64,000 nt of DNA from Favolaschia claudopus (Eukaryota; Basidiomycota; Agaricomycetes; Agaricales; Mycenaceae), in assembly GCA_037176885.1 (NCBI GenBank), contig JAWWNJ010000011.1:1-64000 (forward strand), read 5' to 3'. The position numbers and the translations under genes were made by a program. How positions within the stretch are numbered: the stretch's first letter is position 1; each line of letters opens with the position of its first letter. Shown piece after piece: positions 36,501-47,522 of this stretch. The notes below the pieces were generated by a model. It did not search any database. It was not told where the DNA came from and saw only the letters and a program-made list of their open reading frames with translations.

Positions 36501-37183
36501 TTTTAATTGGTCCAACAAAGTGAGAGCTGTCTACGTGCTATTATTCTCAATGTATTACTATCCTGTACTAATTAAACCTCCCAAAACATGTACTTTACAA
36601 TGGAATAGTTCTGCATCGGCGCATCGGTCCGAATTTGATCGTGGTTGAAAAAGCAGTGCTTGTGGTTCAACTTGGGTTGAGTCCTAGTGATAGTGAGTTT
36701 TGTTTTGGCGGAGCGTGTTGTGCATAACACGAGAACGCGTAACAACAGCCACAACACCGCAATCAAGCTGGGGCAAGATAGAGAACTCACAGTTCGTAAC
36801 TACGTGGCATAAAGCGGCAATGCAGCCAAAAACTGCCCTCCATTCGCTGTAGTATTCTTGCCGTTAACTGTTCAGATCAACGTTGTCGAGGGTCTCAACC
36901 ATCTAGGCTGAACAAGAGTCGCTGTCCGCCAAAGTGTGCGAGAAAGCATCGATGAACTTGGAGTTTCGGGCAGCCGGAACCGGGACTGCAGAGAGTAGGA
37001 GAGACAATCAAGTGCCATGCCAACTGGCGTAGTCTAAGCAAACCCAAGCTCAGATGTTGTCCATCGAACACACTGCAGGCAGGAAGAAAGTTTGATTCGG
37101 CAGAGCGGCCATTGACCTTTGTTCGACCCAATGTTTTGTACTTACAATTCGTTCAACATGGGGGGATGAGATTTACAGTTACC
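36501..37183. other. Intergenic, convergent 3' flanks
   Basis: The interval lies between the ankyrin gene stop and the stop of the minus-strand regulator. Apart from the dispersed repeat at 36637-36711 nothing recognisable is seen. Confidence 0.5.
36637..36711 (+). repeat. Dispersed ~70-bp repeat, copy B
   Basis: Starts gatcgtggttgaaaaagcag and matches 5747-5815 block by block (ggttcaacttg, then tgagttt...tt). It lies 137 bp after the ankyrin gene stop codon, in the same orientation as copy A. Confidence 0.4.
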
Positions 37184-40100
37184 TCAATAACTACCAAATT
37201 GATTGATACCAAACTGCCCCTTATCATCATCTACGGGAAACTCGGTCATTAAATCAGAAATATTAGCCCAGGTCATATTCCTAAGTCAACACCACGTAAG
37301 TAAATTTAAATTCTCGCACACAAAGGCAGGCTATACTCACCCATATTCAACAGGCGTCATCCACATTGACATCAATTCGTCGTCTAGAAATGTGCTTCCT
37401 GCATTTTGTGGCGGGTTCGCAAATGCCGCCATCAATTCCTCCATGGGAATTTCGGGTTCGGAGGGATAAGAGGGAGCCGAGAAACTCTCATTGTTCCAGA
37501 AGTTAGAGGCGACAGTCGATTGTTCGGGAGGTATTGAGTCTTGTGGGTGATCAGGAAGTGAATATGGCTGAGAAATTTCTGCGAGATTTGAATTGAACGA
37601 TTCTGACGATGCCACAACAGCGGCACCAGCAGACTCGTTAGCTGAAGTCCCCGTCAGGAGCTCGCTACCGATATCTCGAAGCTTCTCCCATAACCGCCCC
37701 ATAGGTTGGAGCCTGTATCCATTCAAATAGAACATTTTAATGCGTTGCAAGGGGAAGCATGCTTACCTTGTCTCTGCTACCCTCAAAAGCTCCATCGCAG
37801 TAGCAATGTGCGCAAGATCCTTCTTGCTCTTGTTGATCGGAAATCCAGCGCGTTTGGTGGCCAGCATATACACAATCAAAACGAGGCCAGAGACAAACAC
37901 CGGATTCTCATACATTCGAGTCAAGTCCATTCATTCATACGAGAACCAAAACGAGCTACTCACAATGAGAGTCGGCAGAGGTACGCGCTGCAGCTTTCTA
38001 AGCCAGATTTCTGCAGCGTGCAAAATAGCGCGGGCCGCTCGAGCACAGATGGCTAGCGACGGAGCACCTTGTGTTGTCGCTCGCTGGATATACGGCCGAT
38101 GAATCTATGCTCCGCGTTGAGTCTTGCATTACAAAAGAAATTATCGAAATCTTACGGCGATAAGAATGTGATTATAGAAAATGTGTAGAAGTGCTGCTTG
38201 ATCGAAGAAGGTGCCCGTCGGTGGATTGGTGGCGTCCCAGCGAACTACGAAGTTGTTGAGGAAGGCCCACTAGCAGAATAGTCCACGCACGATGCTCTGG
38301 AATGGAATCTAAAAAGTCGTTCATCGACGAATCCAGCTGAGCGATAGCACGATGTTCCCAATCCGGACCATCCCACCCAAGCAGCATTTTCGACTTTTTG
38401 CTACCGTACAAGCGGCGAAGGGCATCGGCCAGAATCTAGACAAGGACTGAATATTGTATCCTGGATCCCGAACATGAAATCACACCTCTGAAAGCCGTAG
38501 ATGGCAGATGAAATAAGCAAGCTGCGATGGCTTCTCCGGAGGCTGATTGAATCCTGTCTCCCAAAATTCGTCGTCAACGGCAAGAGGAAACTCGATATCG
38601 TAGCTACAGAAAAGGGCAAAATTCAACACCATGGAAGAACGAAGCAATTAACGAGAAGACAGTACTCTTCGACGTGTAAACCCATGGGGCGCCCAAGGAA
38701 CAGACAAGATATTCGCTCGAACATGACAAAGGACCTGATGAATATTCAGTATCGCTCAAATGATATGGTGCAGGCGGTCAACGTACCAAAATGCTCGTTT
38801 CCATGATTCATCTTCGGAAGATGGAGGACTAGACCCCCGTTTTCGTCGGTGCTCTCCACGCTGTTGTAGGAATCGGATACCGAGACCCTGTACAGGCGTA
38901 AGGAGGATGATTCGTGGACGTATGACGAGCATACGATATAGAGCCAAGACACTTGAGGCACAGAAGTTCCCAACACAAAAATCGTGAGAAGCTTTAGTTG
39001 GAATAAGTATTGCGAGCTGTGTGATGGACGTGCTCACTTACGGCGTACGTTTGCACTTCATAGATACTCGGCGAAAACATCTTCTGCAATATTTGAATCT
39101 GATCGGCGAATTTCCAGCCTGACGATAAGGCTCCATCCCCGTCTACGAATACACGAGGATCATCCGAATACTGAACAATGCCTTCAACTTGAATGACAGA
39201 ATAAGAGCTAGACTCAAAGATCCACTTACTCGTGAAGCAACAGCGAGAACAGCGAGTAACGTAGCTCCGAAATCCGTGTTAGTTCGATGCAGCCCGTCTT
39301 CAACAGACTTTTCGAATGATGGACGGTGGAGCAGAGGTACCGTTGGATGTACGTTTGTGAAGTACAATTCAAGAAGGGATGCGATAAGGTCGGTGGCTGG
39401 GAATACATGAACAGGCTTTCGCTTATTGAAGGCCGCGCGCTCCCACTAAACCAGTTAAATCATGGCGGCCAGCGCGTGAAAACGAAGGATAGGACTTACA
39501 GGTAAGATTTCATGGTATAACGGGCGTCTGGTGTCGAAGGTTGATGATCCAAGATACTTTTCTTTCATCTGTTTAAGGAGTATTTGTGGCGACTCTGTAT
39601 CAAGCACGTGTAGCTCACTGCAATCGCATTGTTCACCAAACCAAAACTGCTGCCTGGGCCAAAGAATGTGGATTCCGTTCGCAAGGAGATTTGACCGATC
39701 TTGTCCGCTAACTCTTCGGAAATTAGGTCCTGTTCGTCTGGCGGTTCCGTCGATCGAGATGCAGCAGCGCCTTCTTCAGTGTCTGGGCTGCCCTCACGAA
39801 CAATGGACCGACTACTTGAAGGATCACCGGATCCAGGTAAGGCTTGTGGTTGTTGGGAGCACAGGGAGCAGAGCGACAAAGCCCGTAATTTCTCTTTCAA
39901 GGTTTCATTTTCCTTCTTGAGTTCCTCGACAGTGCTTCAGGAATGGTCTAGTGTCGAGAATATATTTGTTCGGCAGAGCCCGTACCGATTTTTTGGACCT
40001 CGTTTCCTGGGCTTTTCGGAATATGTACAGACCGAACCAAAGGCAAGGCAGCTCGAGCAATTTCCGTGTGCTGTTTTATGGCCATCGCCTGAATTCATCG

Positions 40101-40301
40101 CAGTTTCAGTGACAATGACCAACAGCTTTATCTTTTCCAGGAGCTTACAACGAGCTGCAAGAGTTAGTATGCATACGAACGTTAACAATTCCACGACATA
40201 CACTTTCTTTGGCGACAGCCGTCGCAGCTTCTATGAGGCCTCCTCTCACGATTTTGAAGACCATTGGCGGTAGAAAAGTACGTGGAGAACTGCCCACTCA
40301 T
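37184..40301 (-). CDS. Zn2Cys6 transcription factor with Fungal_trans domain, 755 aa
   Basis: Seventeen exons: 40301-40202, 40154-40149, 40088-39986, 39934-39619, 39568-39500, 39445-39230, 39170-39042, 38991-38935, 38887-38787, 38734-38666, 38603-38486, 38435-38291, 38244-38156, 38104-37964, 37906-37767, 37712-37341, 37280-37184. The binuclear zinc cluster has cysteines at 26, 29, 36, 46, 49, 56 (C-x2-C-x6-C-x9-C-x2-C-x6-C), with the basic string RQRKSRCDG. A coiled-coil linker follows (VEELKKENETLKEKLRAL). The Fungal_trans region includes YFTNVHPTVPLLHRPSFEK, the SDDPRVF motif, WKRAFW, LGRP, the DYDIEFPLAVDDEFWE block and IHRPYI. The tail is acidic and Ser/Pro-rich, a plausible activation domain. 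It would bind CGG-type DNA sites in the nucleus; targets are unknown. Exon 2 is only 6 nt (ctcgtt) and is needed to restore the canonical Cys spacing. Confidence 0.9.
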
Positions 40302-40773
40302 GGGCTCGAGAACCGCTAACCTTCGCCCTCTACCCACTGGCAGCTGGGAGGTCAGATGGGTGCAGAGGGAAAACAATGCCTTGGCCTTGGCTGCGCCGCT
40401 GGTACCGCAGCGTCCAACTTTGTGAATTTTCGGTGATGGAAGCTGTCAGCAAGGTTATGTCACGCGTAATTACGAATCCTGACTTTAGGAAGGAATTCGT
40501 TCTTTATCGAACGAGGTGCATTCATGATTTCAATCAGTGGCCGTGCGTTGATCTTTGCCTTTTTTGGTGAATTTTATCACTTTTTTTCGATTGTCGCGAC
40601 GCTTATCGTCGCTTAGCTGATGATATATCAATTGTGATTGATGTTTTGATGCTCTCGAATTTTTCCCTCGTGTTTTTTGTGTGAGGGCTTTGCCGAGCTC
40701 GGAGTTCTACGAGTGATGCAGTTAATATGCTGGTTCGGAGGGCTGCCACCTAGTTCATAATCTGACTTCGCAT

Positions 40774-41119
40774 AACGTAGGACAGTACATGCTTAGCGCA
40801 CCATATTTGCGCTGTCACACCTACTTCCCAACCGAACGAGGCATTGGCACGCGGCAACTAGAGCGTGCGAGGCGGCAATGATTGCCGCTGTCCCGAGGCA
40901 TGCGTGGTTTGTCGCGGCCTGGCTGTCGATCTACGGCATGGCGTGCCGCTTGCGGCATGCCCCCCCCTAGTAAGTTGGCTCTCGCCTGCTTTTTGATACT
41001 CTGCGCTAATGCATTTGCCGCCTCGCACGCTCTAGTTGCCGCGTGCCAATGCCTCGTTCGGTTGGGAAGTAGGTGTGACAGCGCAAATATGGTGCGCTAA
41101 GCATGTACTGTCCTACGTT
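40774..41119. mobile_element. Fold-back/MITE-like element with perfect 105-bp inverted arms
   Basis: The left arm (40774-40878, beginning aacgtaggacagtacatgct) and right arm (41015-41119, ending agcatgtactgtcctacgtt) are exact reverse complements over 105 bp by direct comparison. The 136-bp GC-rich spacer has no significant frame. Adjacent bases (cataacg / cgttctg) extend the symmetry with one mismatch. No target-site duplication is evident. Perfect arms imply a recent origin or gene conversion. It is a non-autonomous element or a hairpin-RNA source; the parent family is unknown. Confidence 0.85.
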
Positions 41120-41589
41120 CTGTAAAGTCTGATTTGTTTCTAAGGTGTTGCACTGCGTTTCGCATGTTCCTTGCATCGTTCGGTGAGGTCCTCAATGTTC
41201 GCGGGCGTGCTGTGATTATTCGTTGGTAATTGTTGGTTTTGGTGTAGATAATGTACGGGGTATGCAAAGAGGTAAATTTCTGCTATCTAAAGAAGAGTGT
41301 TATTGTGTCGACCGATGTATCGGTAGACTATAATCAATTGTGTGGAAATGAGTAGTTTTAATTGTTGATGCCCCATGCGTGCGAAGGTGAAGTGGCGAGT
41401 GGCCATACAGGTGGTGTATGCGAAACCGTTTGGTGAACGGGTGCGCGGTAGATCTGTGGATATGGGAGTGGGATGGTTGGCCAGGCCAGAGGGCTTGTAG
41501 TGTTTGCTGGGGCGATACTGGGGCGTTCGTGACTGAGGCTCGTCGTACAATTCTTAAGGCGACCGGCGTCAGCGCTTGGTCGCCAGTGC

Positions 41590-41596
41590 TATAAAA
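41590..41596 (+). promoter_or_regulatory. TATA-like box upstream of first F-box-like gene
   Basis: tataaaa lies 127 bp before ATG 41717 and 328 bp before the preferred ATG 41918, consistent with a transcription start near 41620. Spacing leaves room for a leader intron. This is motif evidence only. Confidence 0.35.
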
Positions 41597-41917
41597 CTTC
41601 GACGGCGCGGATGTTAGCAGGCGTATGCGTTTTCGTGCCGTCTCTAAAACCCTTCGATCCGTGAGCGCGCCCTACAGTCGTCTCTGAAAGCTGATCTTGG
41701 GAGAACTTATAGTAACATGGCAGAAATGCGAGCTTGCTCACTGTTTTATAGTCGTCTTCGTTGTCGTTACGGATGTACAAAGCGCGAGACGCTGCGTGGA
41801 CCGTCCAATGGTGTTTATGTTTCGTGTGGTGCATACATCGGGCGAGTGTTTGCCGGACGGGTCCGTCACATATCGGTGACCGTTCTTCGCTCTGATCCCC
41901 ACCGTGTTCGTCTTCCT

Positions 41918-43192
41918 ATGCTCGCTCGCGTCGAACGCGCTCTTACCCTCAACGAGCTGCTGCCTGTGGAGGTTCTGTGGCTTATCTTCGGATGGGTCTT
42001 CGACACTGCGGACAACTGGGTCGACTTCGTCCGTAGAAGAATCAAGTGTAGAGGCGTCTGCGCGCGTTGGCGCGTCGTCATCCGCGATTACCCTCGTTTC
42101 TGGAGCACGATAGTGGTTGCTCGTCACACAACGCAGGAGTTTATCCAGGTATCCGTGGAACGCTCCAAGGCCGTGCCCATACAGCTGACAATCGACGCGT
42201 CCGACCTTGGTTGTCTGATTGATAATGGTGGCTCAGTGCCGCACCTTTTGCGGGCCCAGCCGCTGCATTTTTTCAACAAGATGTTGCGCGACGTGCTGCC
42301 GTCCTGCAAATCTCGAGTCACTAGCATCCGGCTCGAGAGCGATGGTTATTATAACCTACATTCCGTAGCAAGCACTCTCGCCGCTCTCTGTCTGCCTGCT
42401 GTCGCTTCGCTCTCTGTTGGCGTGGACTGGGTCTTCAGTGCGAGCCCGTTGTGCGTCTTTCATGCGCCCGCGTGGGGAGTTGTAGAACGGTTAGACTGCA
42501 GAGGCCTGTTGCCGGTCGTAGGAGGCGTGGATGCTTACTTCGCCCTTCGTGTCGCCAGAATATCATCAATCCGAGGCATGGGCTCCCTTGAATTCGCCGG
42601 CTTTCTTCATGGCTTGCGCCAACTCCGCGAGCTGCACATCGCCAACGTCGACTGCGACGACTCGGCTACCTCTTTGGTCGTCGAGATGGTGTCGGTCGAG
42701 ATGCTCCACTTGCGATACGACGACGGCTCCTCCGCTCGCATTTTTCGGTCTTTGCGATTGCCGAGGCTGCTCACCTTCACTGCTGTCGTGTCGGACGCGC
42801 CGACGTGGAAGAACGTGGGCTTGTCTTGCGCCCATCTATTGCCTTTAGTCCGACATTTCGGGCTTGCCTGTACATCCGGCAATTTGGAGGCTCCAGTTGG
42901 CTTATGGCCCGTGTTGCCTGGCGTGCATACCGTCAATGTCGGCGCGGCTGGTACGGAGGTGTCCAAGTCTTTGTGGCGATGGCTCCGTGATAATCCGACG
43001 TGCTGGCCCGATCTGTGCTTGCTGGACTTGGGTACGAGCGTTCCCCGATGCGATGTCGAGAAACAGATAACCAGTCGTCGTTCTGCTCGTCGCGAGGGAG
43101 CGGATACTTCGCTTCGTGTGGACGTTGGGTGTGCTGGGTCGCGTTACCCGAACCGCGGTCGTGCTGGGAGCGTCGAAGAAAGCGCGTGCTGA
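41918..43192 (+). CDS. F-box-like / leucine-rich protein 1 (424 aa)
   Basis: A single long exon. The N-terminus carries an F-box-like segment (LNELLPVEVLWLIFGWVF, then VCARWRVVIRDYPRFWSTI), followed by about 350 residues rich in Leu-containing strands and helices resembling degenerate leucine-rich repeats. F-box proteins are substrate adaptors of SCF ubiquitin ligases through Skp1 binding; the leucine-rich part would choose the target. The frame is open back to ATG 41717 (491 aa), but those extra 67 residues lack the character of the paralogues, so I prefer 41918. A short upstream exon is possible. It is the first of five paralogues in this block. Codons favour TCG/CGT/GTC. Confidence 0.7.
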   Translation: MLARVERALTLNELLPVEVLWLIFGWVFDTADNWVDFVRRRIKCRGVCARWRVVIRDYPRFWSTIVVARHTTQEFIQVSVERSKAVPIQLTIDASDLGCLIDNGGSVPHLLRAQPLHFFNKMLRDVLPSCKSRVTSIRLESDGYYNLHSVASTLAALCLPAVASLSVGVDWVFSASPLCVFHAPAWGVVERLDCRGLLPVVGGVDAYFALRVARISSIRGMGSLEFAGFLHGLRQLRELHIANVDCDDSATSLVVEMVSVEMLHLRYDDGSSARIFRSLRLPRLLTFTAVVSDAPTWKNVGLSCAHLLPLVRHFGLACTSGNLEAPVGLWPVLPGVHTVNVGAAGTEVSKSLWRWLRDNPTCWPDLCLLDLGTSVPRCDVEKQITSRRSARREGADTSLRVDVGCAGSRYPNRGRAGSVEESAC

Positions 43193-44238
43193 ATTGGATA
43201 ATGGACTTGGGCACCTTTCTGTAGGGGGGTCGAAGGTAGGCTTTTGTTCTCCCGCGGACTGCCTACCGTGCATAACGAGTTTTTCCCAGTGACACCAGGC
43301 TTGTTCGTGAGGTTTTGCTGTTTGTTCGCGTATGCTGAGGCAGCTGTGTTGAATGTAATATTCCATGTAACTGAAATTATCGTCGCGTAGACGCGTTTTG
43401 CTTGCTAGTTTGTGGTTTGCTTGTATAGTCACGTTGAGCCTTCCTACCTTCCTCCTTCCCTCCTCTCACATAGATGATTTCGCTGTTCCGAGTATCGTTC
43501 ATTTGCGTTGGGCGGGCGGAGTTGATGAGAATTGTAGCGCGATCGGCCCGGAATATGCGGTGGCTGTGAAATGCCTTCTCACTGTATTTTCCATACGCGA
43601 ATTGTGAGAATCGGTCTTCAAGCTTCAATGGTCTTACTTGTCTTCGTCCTGGCCGTCGGAGTTTTCGACGATGGCGAGCGTCTGCTCCTCTCTTCTAGCA
43701 GCTTCAGTCGGCGATCGATAACGGGTCTGAGGTGTGCGCAGCTGCCTCCCTCTAGGGCATGTGTCTCTTCTCGTGTCTTTCGCTCCGAATTTCCGTCGCA
43801 ACCTGCATCATAGCCTGCCATGGCACCCCTCGATTTGCTACGCGAAGATGTCTCGGGTTTGACTCTTGATGCGGAATTTGATGTCGCGCGCTGGGCTTTC
43901 TTGGTTCTTTCGGGGTCTTTATTGGTTCTCCCGTCGGTTGTTCTTGGGGTTGCACTTTTGGCATCCCTCGTGGAGCCGAGTTCCGTCCGTCGGTGGATCG
44001 GTCGGGTGCTGTGTCTTCCTCTTTTGTATTTATCTCGTCGCTTTATTTGATGTCTCACTCAGTTTCCTTATGCTGCCGGTATCTTGTTCCTCCTCTTCAT
44101 CTCTTCGTTTCGATCGAGCTGGTTCGAGCGTTGAGGTGCGATTGTGTTCTTGCTTTGCATGCTATCATACGTGGTGCCGTTTTTCAATATTGTCTTCTTT
44201 TTTAGACCTCGCGCGTTCAAACCTCTGTCGTCTTCAAA
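43193..44238. other. Intergenic between F-box-like genes
   Basis: One kilobase of T- and GT-rich DNA. A 76-aa plus frame (43820-44050) with two hydrophobic stretches and a 146-aa Arg-rich minus frame (43618-44058) overlap each other and have no supporting motif. A pyrimidine tract ending ttttttag at 44205 could be a leader-intron acceptor for the next gene. Confidence 0.4.
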
Positions 44239-45570
44239 ATGCCGGTTGAAGTTGTGTCTTGCATTCTTCTCCTCGCGTGCGGAGTGTTTGACGAAGATCC
44301 TCGCGGTTATCTCCTTACCCGCCTCGCTGTCCTTGGCGTGTGCGCGCATTGGCGCGCTGTGGTTTGTCAGGACCCCCGATTCTGGTGCAACATTTTTATT
44401 GGGGACTGTCATATGTTGCCCGTCCTTGATCTGTGGTTGTCTCGTGCTCGTGGCGCAACTTTATATTTGTTCGTGGATACTGGATCCTACGCTATCGACT
44501 CTCGGTCCTTCACCATGCTTTGGTGCCGTTTGCTCGATTTGATTCCTGTCATCGTCGATAGAATCGGCCGCATTTCTCTGGTGGACCGCCATGGCGATAG
44601 GGGCGCTGTTCTACTGCGTTGTATGTCCAACATGGCTGCTTCTGCCGTCTCCCGGCTCGATATATCGACAGAGTCTACTACGGAAATCGACGCTCGAGTC
44701 GTAGAGCACGGCCGATGGGGCCGTTACCTGTCGGGAGATCTGGTTCCTCTCAAGCTTTTGCCTTCGGCGTCCATCACCTCCTTGCTCATTCGGCGGGCTT
44801 TCTTGGTACTCCACTCGTCCGTGCTATCTGGCGTTACTCACCTTCGGTTGGGTCCCTTCCCGTCATATCACCGACTTAGATGGAGCAGCGTGCGTTCTAT
44901 GCTGATGTCGTGTACTTCGCTTGAGCTGCTCGTGTGCGATGATGTGCAAGTCGAGTACGGCTCATTCGATGTTTGCGACCTGCCCTCCCTTACCCATTTG
45001 CGTTTCGTCTCCACGCATTGGTCCGCCGACTACATATTCGCCGCTCTACGTATGCCTCGCCTCCGCGTGCTCTCGTTCGATGGGTGTCTGCCGTCGATAG
45101 GTTGTACTGGGTCTGGTTCGACTCGCTATGCCTCCGTCGAGTGCTTGGTTCTGGATTGCCCTGTTCCCAGCGACCTCGACTTCGTGCAGGTTCTCCTCCC
45201 GTTTATCAATTTGAGGTCGCTCGACCTTCGGGGTATGCCGCCGAGCTCGGTGTCGGGTTTTTTGGCGATCAGGAGAGTCGTGTCGGCAGATGGTCTACTC
45301 GCGGTAGAGCGCCTGTGCCCCTCACTGTCCTCTGTCCACGTCGGAGTGCGCCTGACCGAAGGCGAAGCGACAGCCGTGCTGGAGGACATTCATCCCAGGG
45401 TTTTTTCGCCCGGCTGTACGTTAAATCACGTAGTGCCCGCTTCTCATTGTGCGGGATCTGTCCTGCCCAACGAAGGTGCTTTCCGGTATGTGGGAGGCCG
45501 GGTAGTGCCCTCCGCGTACTTGTCTGCTGTAGATACCCATGAAATGTTCAGCGATACCTTTTGTGGATGA
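44239..45570 (+). CDS. F-box-like / leucine-rich protein 2 (443 aa)
   Basis: Single-exon model. It begins directly with the F-box-like motif MPVEVVSCILLLACGVFDED, continuing VCAHWRAVVCQDPRFWCNIF, and then Leu-rich repeat-like sequence (SLTHLRFVST, NLRSLDLRG, LCPSLSSVHVGVRL). It is most similar to the paralogue at 55395: both have CG.FD near residue 14-38 and a C-terminal block of the form LCPxLxSxHVG followed by GCT. An acceptor-like tract just upstream of the ATG suggests a 5' exon might be missed. Predicted role: SCF substrate adaptor; the target is unknown. Confidence 0.75.
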   Translation: MPVEVVSCILLLACGVFDEDPRGYLLTRLAVLGVCAHWRAVVCQDPRFWCNIFIGDCHMLPVLDLWLSRARGATLYLFVDTGSYAIDSRSFTMLWCRLLDLIPVIVDRIGRISLVDRHGDRGAVLLRCMSNMAASAVSRLDISTESTTEIDARVVEHGRWGRYLSGDLVPLKLLPSASITSLLIRRAFLVLHSSVLSGVTHLRLGPFPSYHRLRWSSVRSMLMSCTSLELLVCDDVQVEYGSFDVCDLPSLTHLRFVSTHWSADYIFAALRMPRLRVLSFDGCLPSIGCTGSGSTRYASVECLVLDCPVPSDLDFVQVLLPFINLRSLDLRGMPPSSVSGFLAIRRVVSADGLLAVERLCPSLSSVHVGVRLTEGEATAVLEDIHPRVFSPGCTLNHVVPASHCAGSVLPNEGAFRYVGGRVVPSAYLSAVDTHEMFSDTFCG

Positions 45571-46283
45571 CGATGGGATGGGGGTTGTGTATGGTGAGCC
45601 TTGCGTTTTTTGGACCTCGCTGCGACGCTCAAAGTACTCAGGACCGGCTTTCTGGTGCTTAATCTCGAGCGACTTCGTCACTTGTGGGTTGGACAGTATC
45701 GTGGGAATAAATTACGTGTAGTTGATGGCGGTGGACTCCGTAGTAGACATGTCCACTCTCCCTCTGTATTGCTTGGTTTCCCCAATTGTGGCGCTTGTCG
45801 CCAGTACACCGTCGCCTCTCTTACTGCCGTGTTGCGAGTACGGTCTTCTCCATTCAAATCAATGAAAATCGGGTTTTCACTTTCCCCTCGAAGGCATCTT
45901 CCTTTTGCTTGTGTCATGTTTCTCATCTGAATACCTCGACTTTGGGGTCGACTCAACGATCCCCTTGTGGCTGCGCTTCCTTGGGATCTGATATTTTGGT
46001 TCGCTTTTCGGGCTCTGAGCTACGCGATCTGGGTTTCTCGTGTGCTTGCATCTATCTCCATTTCGGCTGTTTCGTACCTCCAACCCTTGCGGAGAACACT
46101 GAACTGCCTTAAAAGCAGGTCGGAGTCTCGCTGTCGTCTCGGGCTGCCCTCGTATCGACTTTAATTTTCGTTTCTCGCTACCCCTTATAACTGGTCCCTC
46201 GTCTGTGTGTCCGCGTGAGGGCGATTTCTGTTTTGTGTCGGCTGTCTTCGCTAACTCTTGGTGCTAGCTTGCGTCTGTTCTAG
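45571..46283. other. Intergenic between F-box-like genes
   Basis: About 700 bp of T-rich sequence with only short frames. The end (tctgttctag before ATG 46284) resembles a splice acceptor, so part of this may be leader intron. Confidence 0.4.
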
Positions 46284-47522
46284 ATGGACTCTCTGCCCAA
46301 CGAGATTCTGTGTCGTGCCCTGCGGGCTGCTTTCGTATCATTCACGACAGTCGACGCGAATTCAGCGGTCCAGCGGGAGGTTTTGCGTACCGTATGCCGC
46401 TTATGGCGCAATGCTATCGACGGCGATGCTCACGCTTGGGCCTCCCACTTCATCACCTATTCCACACCTTCCGATAAGCTGGAGTATTGGTTGTCTATGT
46501 CGAAGACTGTCCCGCTGCTCGTTGACATGTATTTCCCGAATACGCTCGCTCCGTTGGAGGTTCAAAAGCTGCCCGACCTCTTTGGCGTGCTGGTCCCGTT
46601 CGCACCTAGGTGTGCCCAACTTCGTGTCCGGGTGGCCAACAACAGGATAGGTGTTTACGCGTTCGGGCTTCTCGCTGCTCTGCAGATGGACGGTCTCGCT
46701 GCCGTAGAAATCATTATGGCCCCTCCGTACCAGACCCCTCGAATTCCTACTTTCGCGCACGCCCCCCCTCCTATTCTTACTAGGTTGTCCTTTTACCATT
46801 CGCTTCCGACTTGGGGCAGCAAAGGCCCTTTCGCGTCTGTCACGTCGCTTACACTCTCCAATCTCACCGCCTTTCCTCGTCCTTTCCTCAGCGAGCTCCG
46901 AGAGTTTTTCGCTGCTATGCTTTTCTTGGAACATCTGGTCCTCAACTACGTCGACCCGCATATGATCGGCCTTGGTCAAGGCGCCCAGGCGCGTATTATT
47001 CTCGGTCGGCTCGTCAGCCTGGAATTCGCTATGAAGCGAGAGCGGTGTTTGGAGTTCCTCATGGTCTTGTCGGCTCCCGAATTGCAGCGTCTTTCTTTGA
47101 CTCTAGACAGAGAGGAGGACGTGCTGCCCTGTCTCCAGGCGTGTGGCCGTCGTTTTTCTTCCGTCGTGTCCTTGAAGCTCGCGTGCCGCTTCACGTCCTA
47201 CTCCGTGCTGGCCTCCGGCCTGGTGGATTTCCACGCGGTGATCTATTTAGACGGTCGCAAGTCTCCGGGTTTTTCTCTCGCCTTCTACGGAGCGGCCCTC
47301 GCTACGGAGAATTGGTGCCCCTCGCTTTATCAGGTTTGCGCGGGGGATCTTCCTGCTGCCTTGGCGGAGGACATATTGAGGGGGCACCTCGCTTCAAGTT
47401 TCCGGTCGAATCTGGTGGTGTGCGCTAACGCCGCGTCCGACGCGAGGTCCCCTTATGCGGAGTATCGGCTGTCGGGCGATCGGGTCGTGTGTCGCAGCGT
47501 TTTCGTGGAAGAAACAATCTGA
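46284..47522 (+). CDS. F-box-like / leucine-rich protein 3 (412 aa)
   Basis: Single-exon model beginning MDSLPNEILCRALRAAF, a good F-box opening, then VCRLWRNAIDGDAHAWASHF. The remainder has Leu-rich strands (SVTSLTLSNL, LEHLVLNYVD, ELQRLSLTLD) consistent with a degenerate leucine-rich fold. It is the most divergent of the five copies in the F-box second helix. ATG 46284 directly follows an acceptor-like ctag, so a short upstream non-coding exon is possible. Predicted role: ubiquitin-ligase adaptor, based on fold resemblance only. Confidence 0.75.
   Translation: MDSLPNEILCRALRAAFVSFTTVDANSAVQREVLRTVCRLWRNAIDGDAHAWASHFITYSTPSDKLEYWLSMSKTVPLLVDMYFPNTLAPLEVQKLPDLFGVLVPFAPRCAQLRVRVANNRIGVYAFGLLAALQMDGLAAVEIIMAPPYQTPRIPTFAHAPPPILTRLSFYHSLPTWGSKGPFASVTSLTLSNLTAFPRPFLSELREFFAAMLFLEHLVLNYVDPHMIGLGQGAQARIILGRLVSLEFAMKRERCLEFLMVLSAPELQRLSLTLDREEDVLPCLQACGRRFSSVVSLKLACRFTSYSVLASGLVDFHAVIYLDGRKSPGFSLAFYGAALATENWCPSLYQVCAGDLPAALAEDILRGHLASSFRSNLVVCANAASDARSPYAEYRLSGDRVVCRSVFVEETI

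Larger units (their letters stand above)
40302..41917. other. Intergenic at the edge of the F-box block
   Basis: Holds the fold-back element at 40774-41119 and a TATA-like box at 41590-41596. A frame at 41717-41917 is open in phase with the first F-box-like gene but looks like leader sequence. Sequence at 40302-40773 is the upstream region of the zinc-cluster regulator. Confidence 0.5.

Noticed and set aside
41717..41917. 67-codon N-terminal extension of F-box-like gene 1
   Set aside because: In frame, but the residues do not resemble any paralogue and look like leader sequence; kept only as an alternative start.
43618..44058. 146-aa Arg/Lys-rich minus frame
   Set aside because: Its composition is what pyrimidine-rich plus-strand DNA gives when read backwards; it overlaps an equally unsupported plus frame.
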